Program-made: the position numbers and the translations under genes
Shown: piece after piece, positions 33,690-46,924 of the stretch
How positions within the stretch are numbered: the stretch's first letter is position 1
How the letters are laid out: each line of letters starts with the position of its first letter
NCBI RefSeq assembly: GCF_000220395.1
Contig: NW_004086075.1
Coordinates: 1 to 51,923, forward strand
From: Ichthyophthirius multifiliis
Lineage: Eukaryota > Ciliophora > Oligohymenophorea > Hymenostomatida
Length of the DNA stretch: 51,923 nt
Reading direction: 5' to 3'
The notes under the pieces: model-generated
The model's input: only the letters and a program-made list of their open reading frames with translations
Told to the model about the DNA's origin: nothing
Database searches by the model: none

Positions 33690-35755
33690 ATGTAATAATA
33701 AAATTAAGGCACAAATAATAATCAAGTAAATAAGAATTTATGTTAAGGACAAATTCTTCATGAAAAGAAAAAAAATAAGAACAATTAATGGATAATTAAA
33801 AATTCTTATGAAATTTAAACTAAATTAGGTAAAGGAGGATTTGCCAAAGTATATTTAGGAAAAGATACTTAAACAAATGAAAAATATGCAATTAAAGTAG
33901 TGGAAAAATAGTCTCTTATAAAAGATTCTTTCAAAGAAAAAGTTTTTATAAATAAAAATAAAAAATATTCTTTTTTAAATAAAAATATTTCTTATTTTTT
34001 TAAAATATAGCTAAAACAAGAAATTAATTTCCAAAAAATTCTAAATCATGAAAATATTGTAAAATATCATACATCGTTCGAAGATTAACAATCAGTTTAT
34101 ATAGTTTTGGAATATTGTAGTAATTAAGTAACATCTTAATTATTTAGTTTAAATAAAAAATTAAAAATAATAAAAAGACATTTAAAGAGTTATTAGATAG
34201 AAGAAAAAGACTTACTGAAATTGAAGTAAAAAGTCATTTGATTTAAATTATAAAATCACTTTAATATAGTCACTCTAAAGGAATAATACATAGAGAGTAT
34301 ATAAAAAAAAAAATATTAAAAAAATAAATAAATAAAGTTTAAAAATTGCAAATATATTCCTAAACCATAACATGGTAGTAAAATTAGCTGATTTTGGTCT
34401 TTCAGCATAAATAGATTTTCCAAATTAAAAAAGAAAGTATTTAAAATTTAAAAATATTGAATAATAATAAAAATAAAAAAAAGAACTGTTTGTGGAACAC
34501 CAAATTATATAGCTCCTGAAGTATTAAAAAATCTTGGGCATGATCATATGGTTGATAATTGGGCTTTAGGAGTAATAACATATACATTTTTAATAGGAAA
34601 ACCTCCATTTGAAGAAAAAGAAGTAGAAAATACATTAGCTAATATAAAAGCAAATAGATATTTATTTCCAGTAATATTTTTAAAAATAAAAATAAAAACA
34701 AAAATAAGGAAAACATAACTATTACAAACGAAGCTAAAGATTTTATTTAAAAAATACTAGTTTAAAATCCCCAAGAAAGGCTTAATTTAGAAAATATGCT
34801 TTCTCATTAATTTCTTTAGAGTATTCTATATTAAATTCCTTAAAATATGCCTAATAGTACTTTAGCATTACCTCCAATGGAAAATTATTTGAAGAAAATA
34901 TTAAAATATTAAAATCTTAGTTAAGAAAATACAAATAACTATGATAATAAAAAGTGCTTTGATTAAGAAAATTAAGCCGTTATTTTATATTAATACACAC
35001 ATGTAATTGATTATATTGACTGCAATAATAATTTCTAGTTGGCTTTTTATTTAAATAATGGAAATGCTGGAATAATATTTAAAGAAGGATTTATTGGAAT
35101 AATAATATTAAATGGGTTTTTTTTTTTTCTTAAAAAAAATAATTAATTATAATTATTACATTATACGAAGTTATACGAATTTATTAAAATATAAAATTAA
35201 TAAATTATTAGAAATTAATATAAAGTTGATGAAATTCCTGATATTTTATAGAATTATTATTAAACAAATCTTTAAATAAAAGTATATTTCTACAATAAGA
35301 ATTTGATTATAGTAAATTATTTTAATTAATTAAAAATTTTTATATATATTTTTAAAAAATAGAATTCAACTGAAAACTAAATAAATAATCAAGATGATTA
35401 ATAAATTTATGTTAAAAAATTCAACAATACATAATAAGCTTCATTTTTTAGGTTTAGTAATAAAGATTTATAAGCAATTTTTTATGATAAGTCTTAAATA
35501 ATAATATCATAAAGTAAAAAATAAATTTATTATAAAGATAAAAATGGTTAGGAACAAATTTATTGTATTAAATAAAATCAAGAAGTCCCTGCTGAAATTA
35601 CAAAAAGAGTAAGTTATATTAAAAATAATATAAGTAATAAAGTTAAAAAATTTATTAATACTGCTGCATCTACAAATAATTCTAATTAATCTAATGCATT
35701 AACAGATAAAATATTTTTAAGTTAAAAAATATAGTTAACTCCAGTTAAATTATGA
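33690..35755 (+). CDS. PLK: Polo-like kinase
   Basis: A mitotic/centriolar Ser/Thr kinase. ATG at 33690 gives a short Q/N-rich leader ([15 protein letters not shown]), then the kinase domain: [13 protein letters not shown], the VAIK-type lysine (YAIKVVEK), HENIVKYH, catalytic loop [11 protein letters not shown] (restored across an intron after HRGA-type split near 34299), DFGLSAQIDF, and the activation segment [14 protein letters not shown]. Loop tail [20 protein letters not shown] and [13 protein letters not shown] close the lobe. At about 34980-35150 a polo-box-like region begins: [20 protein letters not shown] with [10 protein letters not shown], followed by LYEFIK. The second polo box is poorly preserved or very divergent. 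At least six short introns. The stop is TGA 35753-35755. In ciliates this family acts in basal-body duplication and division. Confidence 0.9.
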
Positions 35756-35984
35756 AAAATATAAATTAAATTATCTTAAGTTATATATATATATATATAT
35801 TATTATATTTAAAATATTTTGGAAGAAATTAAATATATAATTCTTCATATTTAGCTAATTTCAACAATTTTTTTTTTTTTCTAAGAAATTATTTAAAATA
35901 AATAAATTTACAAATATATTAAATTAAGTGATTAGATATATTAAATAAATTGATTTCATATTATTATTATTTATTTTTGTTTCA

Positions 35985-37663
35985 TCATATAACTGCGCTA
36001 TTTTTAAAATAAATAGTCGGATTCCATTCATTAATTTTTTATATAATATTTTTATTTTACTCGATTTTAGAAATATTATTAATTTTAGCATTATTAAAAG
36101 AATATAAATTTTCATTATTTTTTTTATTAACTTAGCTATTTTATTTCTGATATTAAATTTATTAAAATGATTAAACTCTTTTTTATTCTCTCTAGGATTT
36201 TTTAAGGACATAGTAATCATTTTTATCATCACAATCATAATAGAACTTTTCGAATTTTTCTTAAAAGCTTATATTATAAATTAACTTACTTTATTTTTTC
36301 TGTTCATTATTTTTAACTTTAAGTTTAATAAAATCAACCATTTAGTTAATATTTTTATCTTTATTTAATTTAGGGGCATATCTTTATACAATTCTATCTT
36401 CTAAAAACAAATTGAAATAAATAATATTAAAATTATAAAAAAAAAAAAATCAAATAAATATTAAAAATACATATTTTTTGCCAAGGCATGTTTTTTAGCC
36501 AAGAGTGTTTTTTAATATCTTCAATTCCATAATACCCCATTCTATTTTAAGGCTTTATATAATTTATATATTATATTATAATATATTTAAATATTTTCTA
36601 ATGATATAAAATAAAAAATACTTTTTTCTATATTAATTTATTCATAAAATCAGCTCCAAATGGATCCCAATCTTCAGGTAAATCTTCTTATTTTACTTAT
36701 ATTTTATCCCTCAAAATAGTTCTTATAACATCTTCGTGTGTATAATTTCCTTATATTGCTTTCTATTTTTATTTTTTTATTGACAATGAATAAAATAATA
36801 TATACGTATATATACATTTCCAGTTGTTATTTCATATAATATAATGCCTAGAGAATAATAATCAGCTTCAAAGCTAGGTTATTATCTTAATAAAACTTCT
36901 GGCGCAAGATATTAAGTAATTAAACTTTTAGAAATAAATTCTTATTATTTACTATTTTATTCTTCAAATTCATCATCTGAATCATCTTCTATAAAAGCAT
37001 GTTCAAAACCTGAAATACAACAATATCCGTATTCATCAAACAATATATTCTCAGCTTTTAAACCTACAATGACTATATTATTTGAATGAATATATTCTAA
37101 ACCTAAAATAAGACATGCTAATATAAATTCTTTTTATAATAAAAAAATATACTAATTAAATTTTTTGTTACTAATTTATTCTTCACTAAAGGATTGATTT
37201 ATTTTTTATTAATAAACTAAATCCTTTCCTTTTTAATAATCTTATATTAAATATAAGGATTCGTAATCTTAAAAGGCATAATATAAATTTGAAACAAATT
37301 AGTTTTTTAAAATTGTATTTATTTTTAATTCTCTTTATACTTATTTTATGTTCCGGTTATTATAAACACTATATTTTTGTTTTTTTATAAAATAAAATAA
37401 AATTACTTTTCTTTATTTAAAACTTTCATTTAATATTGTTATTAGTTTTTATATTTTTCTACTAAATATAAATTGAAAATTTAATTCGATTAATCTTATA
37501 AATATTTTATTATTCTAAAATCTGCTCTACTTATGGATTTATCTATATTTTTTTATATTTATAAATAGTTTTTTTATTTTTAATATATATTACGTTAATT
37601 AAATGCCTAAAATATCTCTTAAAAATCTTCATTTTAAATTTAATATGATTGTCTTATTCCCAT
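35985..37663 (-). CDS. AGC-family pseudokinase
   Basis: Minus-strand spliced gene, ATG 37663 (MGIRQSYQIQNEDFQEIF) to TGA 35985. It has a kinase fold: VEKYKNQQQYQMKVLNKEK carries the ATP-site lysine, FVSNLYYAFQDYESLYLI is the hinge side, YLAPEVLLR the APE motif and EADYYSLGIILYEITTGN helix F. The C-terminal lobe ends RMGYYGIEDIKKHSWLKNMPW and then an AGC tail (RYAPKLNKDKNINQMVDF, FEKFYYDCDD). Key residues are lost: the catalytic loop reads IVIVGLKAENILF (HRD aspartate replaced by glycine) and the DFG site reads CISGFEHA (metal-binding aspartate replaced by glycine). The glycine-rich loop also lacks its glycines (YLQDQSNQIFNLYL). Hence a pseudokinase, probably a scaffold or regulator. An acidic insert (EDDSDDEFEEQ) sits in the activation segment. 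It converges with the Polo kinase, 229 bases apart. Confidence 0.87.
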
Positions 37664-38173
37664 ATTATTATTAATAAAAGTATTTTGAATTTAATAATTT
37701 TAATAAATTAATTAATATAAATTTTTATAATATATGTTAAAAAGACTTGTAATTTTTAATTTTATATAATAATTTTTTTATTTCAAATATCTTTAAAAAA
37801 CCTTTTAACCATTTTAAAAATTATAGTTATTTAATAAGGGAATAATACATTTGTTTAACGTTATTTTGAATTAATAAATAAAATATAATTAATATTAATT
37901 ATAATTTTTATAATCATAACTTTAAATATAATTTAATAATTTTTTTATTTTTATTTTATAAAGAAGAAAATAAAAATATTAAAAAATTTAAAAAAAATTA
38001 AATATAAAAAATATATTTAAAAAAAATAAAAAGTTAAAATATTGAAGAATTTATTGATAAAAAAAGTAAAATAATATTTAAATTTAAAAAAAAACATAAT
38101 ATTTATATTTACTCAAGTGTAAAAAAATATATTTTTTTCAAAAAAAATAATAAACATTTACATACAAACAAAA
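37664..38173. other. AT-rich divergent promoter region
   Basis: Between divergently transcribed genes. Only A/T-rich low-complexity sequence is visible. Confidence 0.6.
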
Positions 38174-41100
38174 ATGATAAATAATAATCTAAATACACTA
38201 TCATTTACATCTCCCACAAAATTCAAAATAAACTAAGATTTAACAGGGTTTTTAATTAAACAAAAAAAAAAATATATAAAATTTTAAAGTAGTAAAACTT
38301 TAGCTACATGTACAAGTGAAAACTTAAGAAGTGACAGTGTAATTTAAGGTAGAAAAATCGAATAAAATTTAACAGAAAATATATAATATCGAAGAATTAC
38401 CGGCAATACAAGTAAAAACATTAAAATATTATAATATTAAAAAAAAAAAAAAAAGAAAAGTTTCCTTAATCAATAAAAACTGGAGATAAAAAAAACATTC
38501 GTTTACACAAAAATATAAGTGATAAAAGCAGCCATTCTTACAATAATAAAAGTGCGAATAATCTTTAAAGCCTTGAAAAGCTAAAAAGCTCTACTTAATT
38601 TAACCGAAAAAACCGTATATATACTCAAAATAATACAATAAACAATAATTAATAAATATCCTAAAGTATTTAAAAAGAAACCAAAAAGCACCAAATTTCT
38701 TACGAAAAGCCTGTAAGATTAAATATAAATTAGTCATAAGGTCCACAAAAGCAAATTGAAAATTAAAAAATATGCAAAACATAAAGTATAAATAAGTAAA
38801 TATAATCTATATAATCGCATTCTTTACAGAAAAAGAAGAAAATAATAATAAGTAAATCACAAATAAGTAAAAAAATACATAAAAATACAATTTAAGAACA
38901 AGAAATAATGAATATGGAGACATAATATGATTTGCATTAATTATTTAAAAATCATTCTAAAAACTAATAAAAAAAAGATAATAATACTATTAATATGCGA
39001 AAAAAATAATAAAATTGTATGAAAAAATAACTAGAAAATAATATCATTAAACAAATGAAGCTCAACAATATTAATTAATATATAAAATAAATAAACTCTG
39101 TAAGTTAAAAAAAAAAAACTCAAGAAATCAATAGGAGGTTACCTTGGGGTTCAAATTAAGAAAGGCTTAAAAGTTATGCAATTTCAATTATTGAAAAAAT
39201 CTAAAAATAAGTTAATAGTTCTTAAAATTTAGACAGAGAAAAAAAAGCGTTTTTATATTTAATACATATATATAAATATATATTATTCAAATAGATTGGA
39301 TGATAAATAAAGAAAATAATAATTTGGATTAGATGCTTTAAATTAAGAAAGTATTTTATATTAAATAAAAAAAAAATACCATAAGTTAAATAAAAAGGGA
39401 ATAGAGAAAAATCAAAAGAAAAAGAAAAAGAAAAAATAAGAGGAGACATAGAAATTTAGAAAAGTAAAAAATACGAAAATGTTGAAAAGAAAGTTGAAGT
39501 ATAAACTTATATTTAGTAAAAAAAAGAAAAACTAGAAAAATAAATTCACGAAAAGAAAATAGATAAATATATATAAGTTCAAAAAAAACAGGAAAATTTA
39601 AAATAATTATAATCTCGTTTAAAATCAATAGCTTATCGTTTAAAAAAACATTAAAAAAAGCTCTAAAATACATCTGAATTAAAAATAAAGATAGAAAATC
39701 CTACTAATAATAATGGCTCTTTTTTTAACCCAAGTCATAAAAATAATAAAACTGAATAACGTTTTATACCTTAAAATTTTAAAGAAAATTCTTTTAAAAA
39801 TGATGATTATAGTGGATTATATGATGAATTTAAAAAGTTAATGAGCTAAGCTGCAAAAAGTGAAACCTTTAAAATTATAATTCCAAAAAAAGGAAAAGAA
39901 ATTTAAAAAAAAAAAGACGAAAATTAAATTATTAAAAAAAAAAATGAAAAAAAATAAAAAAAAAGATACCGAGAAGAAATGTTTTCATAAACAAAATAAA
40001 AGTTCTCCTTAATTCAATAAAGATTATAACTTTTAAAAGAAAAAAGTGAAAAAGAAAACTATTAATTAAAATAACAAGAAGTACAAGAAAAACATTAAAT
40101 AGAAGAAAATAAAGATAACTAAGGAGATGAAGAAATATCTATCCAAATATTAGAAAATTCCGCCATATATATATAAAAAATGTGGCGAGGATATTTTACC
40201 CGAAAAGTACTCACTTATTATTTAGAAATGTTAAATGAAGAAGGAAAAGAAGAAAATGAAATTGAAGAAGAAGAAGAAGAAAAATAATAATAATAAGAAT
40301 TTGACTTTTAAGGGAATAATTTTTAATGCACAAATGAAAAAATAACTCATATTTCAACTATAAAAAGTTCCTTAATTTAAAGTGAAGAATAATAAATGAA
40401 AAAAGATGCTGAAAACTGGCTTTAAATAGGAAGTAAAATATGTCTTTTGAAAAATTTAAACAGTGATTAAGAAAAAAATTAATTTTATGAAATTTTAGAA
40501 GAACTTTCTGAAAAAAATAAAGATAAATTTATTTAATATATTAATTAGTCTGAAAATAATTTAAATGACAAAAATGACGAAAATGACTTTTTATTATAAA
40601 TTAAAGGTATTTTTTAAAAAGAAGAAGAATTTTTTTTAAAAAATGAAGAAATTAAAAATGAATTTAACTCAGAAAAAAATTTCTTCTTTTCTTAAAACTC
40701 AAATAATAATAATAATAGAGAAAAGTCACACTCTTTAAACTATGATATTTAATCAGAAAAATCTTTCAATGAGAATCTTAAATATAAATTTAATTCCCCA
40801 TAAACTAAAAAACCTCATAATTTACAACTTGTTGAAAGTAACGAAAAAACAAACACTTTTTCATAAAAGGAAGTCTAAATCAGTTCTTTTTTTTAATAAT
40901 AACAATAATAATAATAAGAAAGGAAAAAAAACTTATTCCAATAAGAAATATGCACCGAATATTACAAAACAGATGAAAAAAACGTTCTCTAAAATAAAGA
41001 TTCCTTCCAAGAATTTACCGAAAAAAAAATAAAGCAATTACTTTCAGAAGAAAATATAAATGAAATTTTAAAACTGAGAGAATAAGCCTTATAGATGAGA

Positions 41101-42932
41101 TGTTAATCATAAGTAATTTTTTTTTAAAAAAAAAAAAATGTTTTTTGACCAAAAAAAAGTATAGATAAATGCCATGAATAAAATGTTGACTGAAAATATT
41201 GTTTCTCCTAAAACATATAAAAATAAAAAAAATTAACTTGAAGATTGGGTTAAATAACAAGAATTAGAAATTCAAAAAACTAAAAAATTATTATAAAATG
41301 GACTTTTAAAGGCCATGTAAAGTATTAAAAGTACCAAAAGAGATATTTTATTAGCTTAAAAATATAAATTAAATCCTTTTAAATTTGACTCTAAAAATTT
41401 ATCAATATCAGATGATGATTTCCTTTTTAAAAAAAAAGATAATGCGCCACTTTCTGCAAGGTCAGATTCAGATAATTATAGCGATCAATTATCTAATTCT
41501 TAAGGATTTAAAGGAATTTTTAAAGACACAGACACATAAACTCCTACAACTAAAAATAATATATAAATTATTGAAAAACTTTAAGTTTTGATGAATAATG
41601 AAAAATAACTTCATGTAACCCCTCCTTTTTGTAAAAAAAATGAAACTTTGATTGGAGATAATAATAAATAAATTTCACCTATTCTAATAGATAATAATAT
41701 TAATGATAATAATAATAATTTAGAAATCAATAATTAAAATAATAATAAAGATTATGAAAATAATAATAAACAAAATTAATAAAAAGATGAAAATAATAAA
41801 ATTGCACATTTACATTAAAAACCAGAGTTTTTAGTAAATTAATGGTTTTCTTTTATTTTATTTATAATAAAAATATAAAGGAAAAAAATGAAATAATATA
41901 AGAAATTCATAATAAATGCAAAACTTTAGAACAAATCGAATCTAGAATTAAAGAATAACATGAAATAAATCATTTTTTTGATAAATCAGATACTTATGGA
42001 ATATCAACAAATTTATTTACTATAATATAATATATAAAAAAGCTATATGATTATATAGCAAGTAAAATTTATTATTATTTTATTTTATTTTTAGCATAAA
42101 ATAAAAAAAAAAGAAAATTATAAATAAATATTCATAAATAATTTAAATAATCCGTTTGGGTTTGCTCCATATAAAAGATTAAAACTAATACATGGATATG
42201 ATTCCTTTATTGAAAATTCAACTTTAGATGAGAACGAAGATTATATAACTCTTCCTTTTGTTTTAAGTGAAGATTTATTTATTGAATTCGAACAAAATAT
42301 TATAGTAAAATAAATATATAAATATGTATGTTTTTTTTAAAAAAAATAAAATAAGGGAAACGGAGAATCAGAAAAAGAATAAATAGTAAAAGAATTTGAA
42401 CATATTCATAATAAAGCCATTTTTGATACTTTCAATGAAGCTCTTAATATTTTTAGACCTTTTTATACTTTAGGAGGTTAACCTTATTTATGGTCTACCT
42501 CTGAAAAAAATCTATTATTTAAAAAAATAAATGAAAATGATCTCTTCTAAATTATTGATAAATCAAATTGTAAAGTTATTGAATGGTCCACTTCTCTTTG
42601 TGGTCTTATTAATGAAGAAGAAATTTCCAGAAATATTCCTCATTAAGATGAAAATGGTAAGCCACCTTCTTTACATGTTTTATTAGAAAATATTACTTCA
42701 TCAAATGAGTATTTGGCATAAGTTAGGGAGGAAAAGCTATCTAAAATGCTATTAACAGAGGTTTTTTTTGATTTTTAATTGTTAACATTTTTTTTTTTTT
42801 TAGATTTTTGAAAATGAATATAGATGGTAACTTTATGAAGATGAAAAAGCTGAAGTTACTATGGAATTGTCAGATTTGGTTTTTGAAGAGATAATTGAAA
42901 ATATTATTTATGAATTATAAAATACCTTATGA
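38174..42932 (+). CDS. long K/E-rich protein with IQ motif and DUF4378-like tail
   Basis: ATG at 38174 (MINNNLNTLSFTSPTKFKIN) to TGA 42930-42932. The first 2 kb encodes Ser/Asn/Lys-rich, probably disordered sequence and basic coiled-coils. An IQ calmodulin/centrin-binding motif, AIYIQKMWRGYFTRKVL, lies at about 40164-40214, followed by an acidic run (EEEEEE). More acidic, Asn-rich linkers follow. The C-terminal 600 bases form a folded domain: FDTFNEALNIFRPFY, QPYLWST, LAQVREEKLSKMLLTE, then after an intron the end RWQLYEDEKAEVTMEL, DLVFEEIIENIIYEL. That tail matches the general shape of DUF4378, found in CAP350-like and plant TRM proteins that act at microtubule-organising centres. Inferred role: a centrosome/basal-body scaffold. 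Several introns (for example ending near 38827 and 42810); exon joins in the A-run regions are uncertain. Confidence 0.74.
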
Positions 42933-43204
42933 AATCAATATCATTTTTTCCATTTTTTTTGATTTTTATTAAATATATATAACTTTTTTTTTTTATAAAA
43001 ATGTATTTTATTATTTTGTTTTTTATTTAAAATTCATATTTTAATCTAAAAAAATGTAATTTGCAATTTATTTATCAAAACAAAGCATAATATAATATTT
43101 GTATTAATAAAATAATTTATATATCTATTATTTCTATTAAATAAAAAATAAAAGAAAAATAATTAAATTATTTACAAAATAAAATATAACAAAATATAAA
43201 GTTA

Positions 43205-46200
43205 ATGAAAATATTTGCTCAATTTGCTAATTAAAAATAAGAAAAATTGTTAATGTTTTAAATATTTAATGCATAAAACTTTCCATTATAATAAAACATA
43301 TAAAAAATACAATTAATATATTCATTATACAAATTTATTACTTAAACTGAACAAAAAACTTTTTAGATATTCCTAATATCATTAATAACATTGATTTACA
43401 TATATTTAATTAGTAAATCACGAAAATTATTATTTATAGGTTTATTTACACAATCATTACTTTTGTAAATAATAATGGATACCTAAATAAAGACAACAGA
43501 ATTATTTTTTAATGTTTAGACTCTCCATTTAAGTATTATATTAATGCTAAATGATCTATAATATTTGTTTTTAATATCTGTATAATCATTTATATTTTAT
43601 TATTAAAGGGAAATTTAAAATAAAATGGATTTTTTTTTTGAAATATTAATAACTTTTACACTATATAAAGCAATAAATATATATTTAAGAAATATTTGGA
43701 TATAACAAAATAAATAAATACAATAACAAAAAAATTCAGAAAATATAATAGAAAACAGTCTTTCGAATATATTTATAATGGATACTAGATTAAAAATATT
43801 ATATATGAATAAATAAGCATAGAAAATATGGTAAAAAACTATATAAAACGAAAACCAATAAGCATAAAACATTATAGAAATTATAGAAAATAAATAATTT
43901 TTAGAAGAAAAAATAGGCGAATTTTTAAATAATGAGGATTCTTTTATTTCAAAAAAATAAAAACCAAAAAAGAATTTAAAAATGAACCTTTTTTTAAAAA
44001 ACAATGTTTTATATAATCTTAGAATATAAGAAATAATATATAAAGGAAACAAATGCTTCCAAGTACATTTAATAAAGAAATCACATACATAAAGAATTCT
44101 TTCAATAAATGAGTTTTTTGCATCTAAATTAGTTAAAAAGTTCACCGAAAATATTTCACTTTTGGAAAAAGATTACCATAAATGGAATAATATGGTTTCT
44201 TTAAATATCATAAAAAATAATGATTTGGCTGATTTTTCATTTTCTCTTAATTAATTACATCATTCATTTAATTAAATAAATATGCTTTCTTTTGTTAATT
44301 AATAGTTCTTGCTTAATCAATAATTTGTTTGGGAAAAATTCGATATAAGAAATACTATTGTACACATAGTTGAAGTTGTTCTTGTTAAAAAAAGTCATCT
44401 TTTGTAAAATTTGGAAGTTATTTTTGAACATTCGTTTCCTTAAGGACAAGTTATGGGAGATTATGTACATTTTCATAGTCTTTTTATGCATTTATTAGAA
44501 CTTATTTTCATAGAAGACTAAGAAAAAAGAAAGAATTCATCAGAACAAAAAAGAGAAGTAAGGATAGACTGCAAATTAAAAGAAATAAGTAAAAATGATG
44601 GAAATTATGTTCTTTTATTTGATTTTATATTCAAATGTGAAGAAAACTAAGAAATTATTTTATAAAAAGCCATAAGAAAAAGTAAAAATATAAAATATTT
44701 TATTGAGCCAAAAAAGTTTTTGAAAAAAAAATACGGTGAAATTCTCGTTGATTTTTTCATTGTTTAAAAGCTTGAAGGAAATATTGATTTTTTCTCTTAT
44801 TAAGATACTTAAGATAAAAAAATTATTTCTATTGAATTAAATTTTAAAACTATTCAAATGCTTAATTTAACTCCTTCTAATACTACATAAAAATTAAATT
44901 ATTTGGATTCTTCTAATCGCATTTAAAATTAAATTTTATTGAATCTAACGTTTTTAAGAGAAAATCTTAATAATAAAAATATGTTTATATTTATTTTTTT
45001 ATTATTATTTTTATATATATTTTTATATTTATAAAAGATTTTAATGGAAATTTTAAGAAGAAAATAAATGTACTAAAAAATAATACAAAAATACTTTGAA
45101 ATAAAGCTCTATAATACCTTAACCGAAAAATATTAACAAATAAAAAATTATTGAATAATCTTCTTAAAAAATCAGAAAAAAAAATTCTATTCATTTATCT
45201 AGTTAGTAATCACTTAAAGGCGAATAGATTTTACAAGAACTAAAAAACTATAATTCAATTTAAAGCGAGATTATTTAATTAAATAATTAGTAAAATCACA
45301 AAAAAACTAAAAGTGAGAAATTAATAATTTATAACTAATAAAACTATTAAAAAAAGGAAAATAAAACTTAGGAAAATATCAAAAGTATTTCATGTTCTAG
45401 GTAGAAAATAAAAACTTCCCAAAAAGAAATTCTTTTAAACAAAAATTAAAAAAAAAAATAACTTGATTGTATCATTAAAATTTTTGGATAATAAAACATT
45501 AAAAATATTGTTTCCGAATCAATAAATAATTTAAAAAAATCTTTTTTATAAGAAAGTTAAATAATACTTAAATAAATATTAAAGTAATCCGTTATTTTTA
45601 AAGACCAATAAGTAAAAAAAAAATCTAACAAAAAACATAATTTTAATATAGATTGACATAAAAGAAATTATATAAAAAAAAAAAAGCTAAAAATCTTCTT
45701 ACTAACTAAGTGATTCAGAACCAAACTAAAATAAAATTTTACCTAAGTTATTTTAAAGACGTTAAATTAGAAATTTAACTTTTTTAGATTAGTTTACTCC
45801 TAGTTTAAGGCAATAGAAAAAAATCTAAAAAAAAAGTGAAATGAAATCTCCTTCAAAATTAAGCTTAAATGTAGAAAGTTGTGGCAACAATATTATTGAA
45901 ATGTCATCAAATTTAGAAAAATATAAAAAAAGTTTTTTTGGGAATTTAAGTCCTTTTTTAGGTGAAAAAACCTAAAGCCTAAGTAGCTTAAATAATGAAG
46001 AAATTAATATTTAAAGAAGTAAATAAAATTTAGATTTTACAACATAAATTGAACACATATAATTAATTCCTATAAATAATATTAATAGTAATGATAATAA
46101 TGTTATAAATAGTACAGAAAAAAATAAAAACTCATCTATATCTGAAATTATAAAAAGTAAATATTTTTCGAAACAAATTAATATTTCAAGAGCTACGACT

Positions 46201-46759
46201 TAAAAAATAAAATGGTTAGCAGATGAAGTTTGGAGAAAATAGGTTTTTTCTTTTTATTTTTTTTATTTATTAAAAATTAAAAAAATAATAATAAGGTCTA
46301 TACAACTTCTAATACTATTTTAGCTTATACTGAAAATTATAGAATAATTTCAGATTTAAAACAAACATGTTCTTAAGGAAAGTAATATAATGATTGTATA
46401 TTTGTAAGAAATAGTATAGATTTGATAAATTAATATAAAAGATTATAAGAAAATTGCCATCTGTTTAAATTGATTCTTATAGATTGCTAACCTGAAGATT
46501 AAGAATGGTCTAATGATGTTTTTACTGCTACTAATTTAATTAGAAAATGGGAAGAGAAAAATTCAGTTCCAAAAACATTTTTAATTGGAGTATTTTTAAT
46601 TTTATTAATTTAAATGTTTAATCTTATATTTATTTATTAAAAAAGATTTATAATTCACAAAATTAATAAAGTTATATAACTTAATATGATATTATTGATA
46701 TGTGGATCTGTAAAGATTAAAACTTATAAAATGTACTATAATTAATTGACAATAATTGA
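43205..46759 (+). CDS. membrane PAS protein with degenerate sensor-kinase layout
   Basis: ATG at 43205 opens one long frame to about 44985, then introns (about 44982-45040, 46245-46295 and 46590-46648) lead to TGA 46757-46759. N-terminal hydrophobic helices (IFLISLITLIYIYLI, LLFIGLFTQSLLLQI, LSIILMLNDLQYLFLISV, FEILITFTLYKAI) precede a PAS-like domain (NIFIMDTRLKILYMNKQAQK, 43766-43825). A long region follows where a histidine kinase would have its H-box and ATPase domain, but I find neither an HE/HDLRTP motif nor the N and G boxes. The C-terminus resembles a receiver: FKLILIDCQPEDQEW with the phospho-acceptor aspartate kept, TATNLIRKWEEKNSVPKTFLIG, ending YDIIDMWICKDQNLQNVLQL. Apparent frame trouble near 45655. 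Probably a sensor-kinase relative that lost catalysis; the middle is unassigned. Confidence 0.76.
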
Positions 46760-46924
46760 AATTTAAAAATATTTTATTATAATATGTCAATATAAAAATT
46801 AAGTTTATAAATTTTATTAAAATATACTATATTTAGTATATATTTATTAAAAATTTCAATATTTTGTTTATAAATTATCTTTTTTTAATTTCATGTTTTT
46901 TATAATTGATAATAAAATACAAAA

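Noticed and set aside
43219-44211. A 330-codon minus-strand open frame with several membrane-like helices
   Set aside because: It lies opposite the N-terminal exon of the PAS protein, whose plus-strand frame shows a PAS domain and continues coherently downstream. In this code only TGA stops, so the antisense strand of an A/T-rich gene stays open and looks hydrophobic.
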